Below, piece by piece: positions 25,037 to 26,801 of a stretch of DNA of 26,801 bases (the first letter of the stretch is position 1; each line of letters begins with the position of its first letter). The notes beneath the pieces were generated by a model. It did not search any database and was not told where the DNA came from. It saw only the letters and a list, made by a program, of their open reading frames with translations. This stretch comes from Gammaproteobacteria bacterium. GTDB taxonomy: Bacteria; Pseudomonadota; Gammaproteobacteria; UBA7966. Both the position numbers and the translations under genes were made by a program. The stretch is taken from positions 1-26,801 of the forward strand of contig DNIF01000168.1 of NCBI GenBank assembly GCA_003485715.1. The letters run 5' to 3'.

Positions 25037-26459
25037 GGTCTTGCCCGCCAAGCGGGCGGCCACGGATCCGCTGTCCGGGTTGCAACTCCAACCCCGGGCC
25101 AAGCACCACATTGTCGCCCTCCACGAGTGCAGAGCGCGTCGGTATCGACCGGGTACCTGCTGCCGACCAGGCCCCGGCATCCGTCCGCACCTCAGCGCCA
25201 AGGGGCATCGACACCACTTGCCACTCACCCAGGATCGGGAGTTCACCGAGTGCGACCCGCTCAAGATGTCCTCCCGGGCCGACCCGCCAGACGACGCGCT
25301 CGCCACCACGCTCGTCGACCGCTTCGAGCGGCACCGTCAGCCGCGCCAATTGCTCGTCGAACTCCAGCTCGCGGGCGAGAAACGCCACCCTCGCACTCAT
25401 ACCCGGCAGCACCCGAGGATCGCTGTCAACGAGCGCGACCTTCACCAGCACGGTGGCCGTGCCCCGATCAACCGTCGGCACGAGCTGGCGTACACGCCCG
25501 CGCAGATGGATGTCTGGCAGCGCGTCGAAGACGATTTCGGCCGGCTGTCCAACCTGGGCGCGCACGAGGCTGGCCTCCGCCACGTCCGCTTCAACTTCGA
25601 GTGACTGCAGATCTGCGAGCGTGACTACTGCTCCCTTGGCGGCCGCGGTCGCAGCAAAGGGGGCCACGACGTCGCCGATGTCGGCAAACTTCTCCAGCAC
25701 CACGCCCGTAAAGGGCGCCCGGATGATCGTGTATTCCACGGCCACCTCGGCCTCACGGAGCGCGGCACGCGCCGCCTCGACCTGAGCCTCGGCGATGGCA
25801 ATCTGCGCAACGGCGGTATCGATGGCGGCACGAGCACGAGTAACGGTGGCGGCGGCCTTCTCGTCGCGGGCAATCGCCGCATCACGATCCTGCTCAGCGA
25901 GGAAGCGTTCGCGCGCCACCTGCTCGGCACGCTTGCGCACGCGTGCGGCATCCCGTGCCTCGGCCTCGAACTCGGTCAGGCGCGCGCGGGCCTCGGCCAG
26001 TTGCGCACGCGCGGCACTTACCTGTGCCTCACTCACCATCACATTGGCGACTGCGCGCGCGCGCGCGGCCTCGAGGTCGGCGTTCTCCAGCCGTGCGAGC
26101 ACCTGACCCGCTTCGACCCGGTCACCTTCGCGCACTTCCAGCGCCGTGATGCGCCCCGTGGCCTTCGACGCGACCTGGGCCCGGACCTGAGGAACCACAA
26201 AGCCCGTCGCCGTGAACAGCGTGATCGCCTGTGAGGGGAAGGTTCGGGTCACACGCACGACCGGGACTTCGTGCAGGAGAAACGCGGGGCGTTCGAAGTA
26301 AATCCACCCTCCGATCAGGCTGAGTGCCGAAAGCCCCAGCAGTCCAAGACGCATCGCGGTGCGGCCTGACCGACCGGTGGCCCCCGCACGAAGTTGTGGG
26401 TCGAGTCGCAGGGCGTCGAGGTCCTGAAGTCGGGCCCCGTCGGGCGGCGGGTTGGTCAT
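25029..26459 (-). CDS. HlyD/MacA-like periplasmic adaptor (membrane fusion) protein
   Basis: Adaptor that links an inner-membrane ABC transporter to an outer-membrane exit or delivers cargo to it. 476 residues from ATG 26459; the codon before it is TTG, not a start. A cytoplasmic tail of about 35 residues precedes a single membrane helix (36-54, MRLGLLGLSALSLIGGWIYF). The first biotinyl-lipoyl half (ASKATGRITALEVREGDRVEAGQVLARLE) comes next. A long Ala/Arg/Glu coiled-coil hairpin follows (about 125-230), then the second lipoyl half (YTIIRAPFTGVVLEKFADIGDVV) and the beta-barrel and membrane-proximal domains. It heads a four-gene operon with ATPase and two permeases, all coupled by overlaps or 3-bp gaps. 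No outer-membrane TolC-like gene is in view. Confidence 0.92.
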   Translation of the reverse strand: MTNPPPDGARLQDLDALRLDPQLRAGATGRSGRTAMRLGLLGLSALSLIGGWIYFERPAFLLHEVPVVRVTRTFPSQAITLFTATGFVVPQVRAQVASKATGRITALEVREGDRVEAGQVLARLENADLEAARARAVANVMVSEAQVSAARAQLAEARARLTEFEAEARDAARVRKRAEQVARERFLAEQDRDAAIARDEKAAATVTRARAAIDTAVAQIAIAEAQVEAARAALREAEVAVEYTIIRAPFTGVVLEKFADIGDVVAPFAATAAAKGAVVTLADLQSLEVEADVAEASLVRAQVGQPAEIVFDALPDIHLRGRVRQLVPTVDRGTATVLVKVALVDSDPRVLPGMSARVAFLARELEFDEQLARLTVPLEAVDERGGERVVWRVGPGGHLERVALGELPILGEWQVVSMPLGAEVRTDAGAWSAAGTRSIPTRSALVEGDNVVLGPGLELQPGQRIRGRPLGGQDHE

Positions 26460-26656
26460 CAAGAAACTCGCTCCGTATGGGCTGCAGTGGGATAAGCGTA
26501 CTGCGGTGCGGCAAGGACCAGCGTGGGTCGACGCTCGTCAGGCCGGAAATGCTTTTCGTGCTAGGCTTTCGGAAGTCGGCCGGGGCATGGTCGGCGCGGG
26601 AGGTGTACGGGGCGAAGATCCCGTACGAATCAACGAAAAAGACTGGAGATCCGCTG

Positions 26657-26801
26657 ATGAATTCCAGGCGTGCCGCGACGCGTGTCGCATGTCTGCTCTT
26701 TGCCTTGTGTCCTGCCGCGATGGCAGAGGGCAACCCCGAGGATGGCAAGTGGAAGGCCAACACCTGCTTGGGTTGTCATGGCGTCGAAACCTACAAGAAC
26801 G
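26657..26801 (+). CDS. c-type cytochrome, N-terminal part (runs off the window)
   Basis: The frame opens at ATG 26657, with GGAGAT about six bases upstream, and is open to the window end. A signal peptide of about 23 residues (MNSRRAATRVACLLFALCPAAMA) is followed by EGNPEDGKWKANTCLGCHGVETYKN. CLGCH is a class I heme c attachment motif, so the mature protein is periplasmic. The spacing from mature N-terminus to CxxCH and the GVETYKN continuation suggest a small mono- or diheme cytochrome of the c4/c5 sort, but only the first 48 codons are visible. It is divergent from the adaptor gene across 197 bp. Confidence 0.85.
   Translation, partial: MNSRRAATRVACLLFALCPAAMAEGNPEDGKWKANTCLGCHGVETYKN

Noticed and set aside
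26053..26067. Alternating GC tract as a possible Z-DNA or simple repeat element
   Set aside because: It lies inside the adaptor coding sequence and encodes the Ala/Arg alternation of the coiled coil; too short to call a separate feature.
26122..26763. A minus-strand frame covering the cytochrome start and the adaptor N-terminus
   Set aside because: It crosses two real genes and the divergent intergenic region; the composition is Arg/Pro/Ser-rich with no recognisable motif.
1..26801. Search for CRISPR arrays, tRNA/rRNA genes, transposases and prophage genes
   Set aside because: No spaced direct repeats, no cloverleaf or rRNA signatures, and no transposase or phage motifs were seen by eye.

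Overview
The window is a GC-rich stretch of a gammaproteobacterial chromosome. The blocks rph-rdgB-hemW, yicC, gmk-rpoZ-spoT-ridA and the divergent tesA / ybbA-ybbP pair are all arrangements familiar from Gammaproteobacteria. A homo-oligomeric ATP sulfurylase, an exosortase-H locus and a c-type cytochrome suggest a respiring, possibly sulfur-metabolising lineage (Chromatiales-like). That placement is an inference; there is no rRNA here to test it.

Layout. 1-1160: 3' end of rho, followed by a strong inverted-repeat element and, convergent to it, sat (ATP sulfurylase). 2618-3959 (minus): a zinc-ribbon Nudix hydrolase and the exported TesA-type esterase. 4000-7274 (plus): ybbA-ybbP, an ABC ATPase and a large FtsX-type permease, overlapping by 4 nt and divergent from tesA. 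7453-8647: an exosortase-H-like protease and a small membrane protein overlapping it, closed by a clear Rho-independent terminator at 8738-8768. 8806-11397 (minus): rph-rdgB-hemW. 11587-12453 (plus): yicC.

Between yicC and gmk, which are often adjacent, lie about 4.9 kb of unrelated genes. These are a decayed MNT/HEPN (nucleotidyltransferase/HEPN toxin-antitoxin) remnant, sucC-sucD on the minus strand, a stretch of about 525 bp with no credible gene, a SAM methyltransferase, a cupin, and a MAPEG membrane protein. From 17325 the housekeeping block resumes with gmk, rpoZ, spoT and ridA, then a convergent dps.

21947-26459 (minus) is a tightly coupled four-gene efflux-type ABC operon: HlyD/MacA-like adaptor, MacB-type ATPase and two FtsX-type permeases. 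Divergent from it, a c-type cytochrome runs off the right edge.

Most of the window is ordinary core genome. The parts most worth a second look are the exosortase-H pair with no substrate in view, the MNT/HEPN deletion scar, the gene cassette splitting yicC from gmk, the methyltransferase/cupin pair, and the ABC operon of unknown substrate. I found no CRISPR array, tRNA, rRNA, transposase or prophage gene.
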